NCBI RefSeq assembly: GCF_009914055.1
Contig: NZ_CP028271.1
Coordinates: 2,790,001 to 2,854,000, forward strand
DNA length: 64,000 nucleotides
Reading direction: 5' to 3'
Origin: Mixta intestinalis
GTDB lineage: Bacteria; Pseudomonadota; Gammaproteobacteria; Enterobacterales; Enterobacteriaceae
The position numbers and the translations under genes are program-made. The notes beneath the pieces were generated by a model that worked only from the letters and a program-made list of their open reading frames with translations, was not told where the DNA came from and searched no databases. This document shows positions 63,253 through 64,000 of the stretch, piece by piece. The stretch's first letter is position 1, and each line of letters starts with the position of its first letter.

Positions 63253-64000
63253 TCAGTAGAGCAGACGCGCCCGAATCGTGCCCGGAATCGCCTTCATCAA
63301 CGCCAGCGCCCTGTGCGCCACATCCTTCTCCGCATCAATATCAATGACCACATAACCCATAACCGGCGTGGTTTGCAGATACTGCGCGGCAATGTTGATG
63401 CCCTGCTCGGCGAAAATCTGGTTAATTGCCGTCAGCACGCCGGGACGGTTTTCATGGATATGCAGCAGGCGGCTTACCTGTTCGCCATGCATTGGCAGCG
63501 ACACTTCCGGGAAGTTAACCGCCGACAGCGTAGAGCCGTTATCGGAATATTTCGCCAGTTTTCCAGCCACCTCAATACCGATATTTTCCTGCGCTTCCTG
63601 TGTGGAACCGCCGATATGCGGTGTCAGCAGCACGTTATCAAACTCGCAGAGCGGAGAGATAAAAGGATCGCTATTCGTAGCAGGCTCTTCCGGGAAGACG
63701 TCAATTGCTGCACCAGCAAGATGTTTGCTGCCCAGCGCCTGGCAGAGCGCCGGAATATCCACTACGGTGCCGCGTGAGGCGTTAATCAGCAGCGATCCGG
63801 GTTTCATTAGCGCCAGTTCTTGCGCGCCCATCATATTTTGCGTAGAAGGCGTTTCCGGCACATGCAGGCTGACCACATCGCTCATGTTCAGCAGATCGGA
63901 AAGATGCGCTACCTGGGTTGCGTTGCCCAGCGGCAGCTTGTTTTCGATATCATAAAAGAAAACGTGCATTCCGAGGCTTTCCGCCAGCACGCCCAGCTGC
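63253..64000 (-). CDS. serA: D-3-phosphoglycerate dehydrogenase, C-terminal part (partial)
   Basis: SerA oxidises 3-phosphoglycerate in the first step of serine synthesis. The window holds the last 249 or so codons; the 5' end lies beyond 64000. Visible are the rest of the NAD-binding domain (FFYDIENKLPLGNATQV, SLLINASRGTVVDIPAL, AAIDVFPEEPA, LLTPHIGGSTQEAQ with the catalytic His) and the complete ACT domain (LLHIHENRPGVLTAINQIFAEQGINIAAQYLQT), where serine binds for feedback inhibition. Near-identical to E. coli to the final RARLLY. Confidence 0.97.
   Translation of the reverse strand, partial: QLGVLAESLGMHVFFYDIENKLPLGNATQVAHLSDLLNMSDVVSLHVPETPSTQNMMGAQELALMKPGSLLINASRGTVVDIPALCQALGSKHLAGAAIDVFPEEPATNSDPFISPLCEFDNVLLTPHIGGSTQEAQENIGIEVAGKLAKYSDNGSTLSAVNFPEVSLPMHGEQVSRLLHIHENRPGVLTAINQIFAEQGINIAAQYLQTTPVMGYVVIDIDAEKDVAHRALALMKAIPGTIRARLLY

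Overview
The window is chromosomal DNA of a gammaproteobacterium of the order Enterobacterales. Gene order follows the Escherichia coli backbone from argA to serA almost gene for gene, and protein similarity to E. coli is high. The accessory genes and intergenic palindromes suggest Erwiniaceae (Pantoea/Mixta/Erwinia type); the genus is an inference, not something the sequence proves. There are no rRNA genes, tRNA genes, CRISPR arrays, prophages or intact insertion sequences.

Layout. 1-12.1 kb: end of argA, then the RecBCD recombination operon recC-ptrA-recB-recD (minus strand). 12.1-13.9 kb: the minor-pilin cluster ppdA-ppdB-ygdB-ppdC. 14.1-18.8 kb: thyA-lgt and ptsP-rppH. 18.8-19.4 kb: a gene-free stretch with several DnaA boxes at the position of the E. 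coli replication-control locus DARS2. 19.4-22.5 kb: mutH, terC-like ygdQ, lipoprotein ygdR, tas. 22.5-25.9 kb: the lysophospholipid recycling pair lplT-aas. 25.9-30.4 kb: an accessory insertion around a single OmrA/OmrB-type sRNA, with a division-transpeptidase (FtsI) paralogue on one side and a BisC/TorA-type molybdoenzyme on the other. 30.5-37.3 kb: galR, a short-chain dehydrogenase, an unrecognised secreted protein, lysA/lysR and an MFS exporter. 37.6-44.4 kb: lysS, prfB (with its programmed frameshift), a 0.7-kb repeat-rich gap, recJ, a frameshifted dsbC, and xerD. 44.4-50.3 kb: fldB, ygfX-sdhE, ygfZ, yqfA, an RpiR-type regulator and bglA. 50.5-51.4 kb: a secreted endonuclease/exonuclease/phosphatase-fold protein. 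51.5-56 kb: glycine cleavage operon gcvTHP. 56-57.4 kb: a nine-copy TTTGG repeat tract and a small membrane protein. 57.4-64 kb: pepP-ubiH-ubiI, ygfB, zapA, 6S RNA, fau and the 3' part of serA.

Functional themes. Most genes are housekeeping: DNA repair (recBCD, recJ, mutH, xerD), one-carbon metabolism (thyA, gcvTHP, fau, serA, ygfZ), lysine synthesis and charging (lysA, lysR, lysS), ubiquinone (ubiH, ubiI) and envelope maintenance (lgt, lplT-aas, dsbC). The unusual material is concentrated in four places: the aas-galR interval (omr sRNA plus PBP paralogue), the rppH-mutH interval (DARS2-like), the prfB-recJ interval (nested palindromes and 30-bp tandem repeats) and the gcvT-ubiI interval (pentanucleotide tract).
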